From assembly GCF_003390845.1 (NCBI RefSeq), contig NZ_QMEK01000008.1:62001-126000 (forward strand): a DNA stretch of 64,000 bases. The letters are read 5' to 3'. This document shows, piece after piece, positions 63,348 through 64,000 of this stretch. This DNA is from Tropicimonas sp. IMCC34043. Its GTDB lineage: Bacteria > Pseudomonadota > Alphaproteobacteria > Rhodobacterales > Rhodobacteraceae. The notes below the pieces were generated by a model. The model was not told the origin of the DNA, searched no databases, and saw nothing but the letters and a program-made list of their open reading frames with translations. Every line of letters starts with the position of its first letter. The first letter of the stretch is position 1. Made by a program: the position numbers and the translations under genes.

Positions 63348-64000
63348 GCGGTCTTCTCCGTTCCGAAATAGGCGGCCGTGATCTCCGCCATGGTGAGCGT
63401 GTCGGTCCGCCCCTCGAGGCTGACCCGACCCTCCAGCAGGCAATAGGCATAGCCCGCCGCCGCCGCCGCCTGCGCCACGTTCTGCTCGATCACCACGATG
63501 GAGACGCCGGTCTCGCGGATGCGGTCGAAGCAGCGGTAGATGTCGTTGATGATCGTGGGCGCGAGGCCGAGCGACAGCTCGTCGCACAGCAGCACACGCG
63601 GGTTGGTCATCAGCGCGCGGCCGATCGCCACCATCTGCTGCTGCCCGCCCGACAGGCTGCCCGCGGCGACCTGGCGCAGCTCTCCCAGGCGGGGAAAGAG
63701 GGCGTAGATCTCGCCCACCGTCCAGGGGCCCTTGCGGCCCGCGCTCTCGCCCATCCGGAGGTTGTCCTCCACCGACAGCGAGGTGAACAGCCGCCGTCCC
63801 TCGGGCACCATCGTCATGCCTTCTCGCGCGATGCGGTCGGCGCGGTGGCGGGTGATGTCGGTGCCGCCAAAGCGGACCGTGCCGTTCTTCTGCCCGTTGA
63901 TCCCCGAAATGGCGTTGAGCAGCGTGGACTTGCCCGCGCCGTTCGCGCCGATGATGGCCACGGTCTGGCCTTCGTCGAGCGACAGGTTCACCCCGTGCAC
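63344..64000 (-). CDS. livF: Branched-chain-type ABC transporter ATPase LivF (5' truncated)
   Basis: The N terminus lies beyond the window. The visible 218 residues contain Walker A (GANGAGKST), the Q-loop region VPEGRRLFTSLSVEDNL, the signature SLSGGQQQMVAIGRAL, Walker B (RVLLCDELSLGLAP) and a His-loop-like VIEQN. It powers the LivHM permeases. LivG, the second ATPase, and the binding protein presumably lie upstream, outside the window. Confidence 0.9.
   Translation of the reverse strand: MHGVNLSLDEGQTVAIIGANGAGKSTLLNAISGINGQKNGTVRFGGTDITRHRADRIAREGMTMVPEGRRLFTSLSVEDNLRMGESAGRKGPWTVGEIYALFPRLGELRQVAAGSLSGGQQQMVAIGRALMTNPRVLLCDELSLGLAPTIINDIYRCFDRIRETGVSIVVIEQNVAQAAAAAGYAYCLLEGRVSLEGRTDTLTMAEITAAYFGTEKTA

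Noticed and set aside
1-64000. tRNA, rRNA or CRISPR features
   Set aside because: No cloverleaf-like sequence with a conserved T-arm, no rRNA core sequence and no regularly spaced repeats were noticed; reading by eye may miss a lone tRNA.

Overview
The window is high-GC DNA with dense, strand-switching operons joined by ATGA or TGATG overlaps. The gene families point to an alphaproteobacterium of the Rhodobacter/Paracoccus group: tripartite TRAP transporters, an RpoE-ChrR sigma/anti-sigma pair next to a lipid-modification operon, Nit1C genes and GMC oxidoreductases. No rRNA, tRNA or CRISPR array was seen.

Bases 1-8.9 kb hold a sugar or sugar-acid locus. It has a partial tagatose/psicose-3-epimerase-like gene, an AroE-like dehydrogenase, an IlvD/Edd-type dehydratase, a TRAP transporter, a LacI regulator with an 18-bp palindromic operator, and a LysR regulator. 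Bases 8.9-22.4 kb hold a second carbohydrate locus. A TRAP transporter, an SDR and a transketolase split into two genes are divergent from a TIM-barrel protein (OiaC-like) and a fused DhaK-DhaL kinase. An RpiB-type isomerase, a TpiA-type isomerase and a DeoR repressor follow, then full-length transketolase and transaldolase. The enzyme set matches the known L-erythrulose to D-erythrose-4-phosphate route that ends D-apionate catabolism, feeding the pentose phosphate pathway.

A VapBC-like pair separates this from the RpoE-ChrR module (23.2-24.6 kb). Two divergent sigma-E-type promoters lie between rpoE and a six-gene membrane-lipid operon (24.6-30.3 kb: flavin amine oxidase, DUF1365, cyclopropane synthase-like methyltransferase, MFS, DUF3833, SDR). 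A CaCA antiporter, a LysR regulator and a DUF983 protein follow.

Bases 33.7-47.0 kb look like a cyanide/nitrile island. A MocR regulator is divergent from a complete Nit1C cluster (MSMEG_0572-like protein, nitrilase, radical SAM, GNAT, AIR synthase-like, MSMEG_0570-like, flavoprotein) plus an LnmK-like protein. Converging on it is a second MocR-nitrilase-cioA-cioB-DUF2474 operon encoding a cyanide-insensitive-type bd oxidase. The second nitrilase carries a frameshift in a run of seven G. This second operon is visibly lower in GC than its neighbours.

Bases 47.4-57.1 kb are accessory: an RTX protein, a beta-CASP metallo-beta-lactamase-fold nuclease, a BON-domain remnant, two Crp/Fnr regulators, a host-attachment family protein, an OafA-type acyltransferase preceded by an 8-bp tandem repeat, a small membrane protein and an IS481-type transposase remnant. 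Bases 57.1-64.0 kb form one minus-strand operon: GlcG/HbpS-like protein, two GMC oxidoreductases, an SDR and the LivM, LivH and (truncated) LivF parts of a branched-chain-type ABC importer, probably for uptake and oxidation of an alcohol or polyol.
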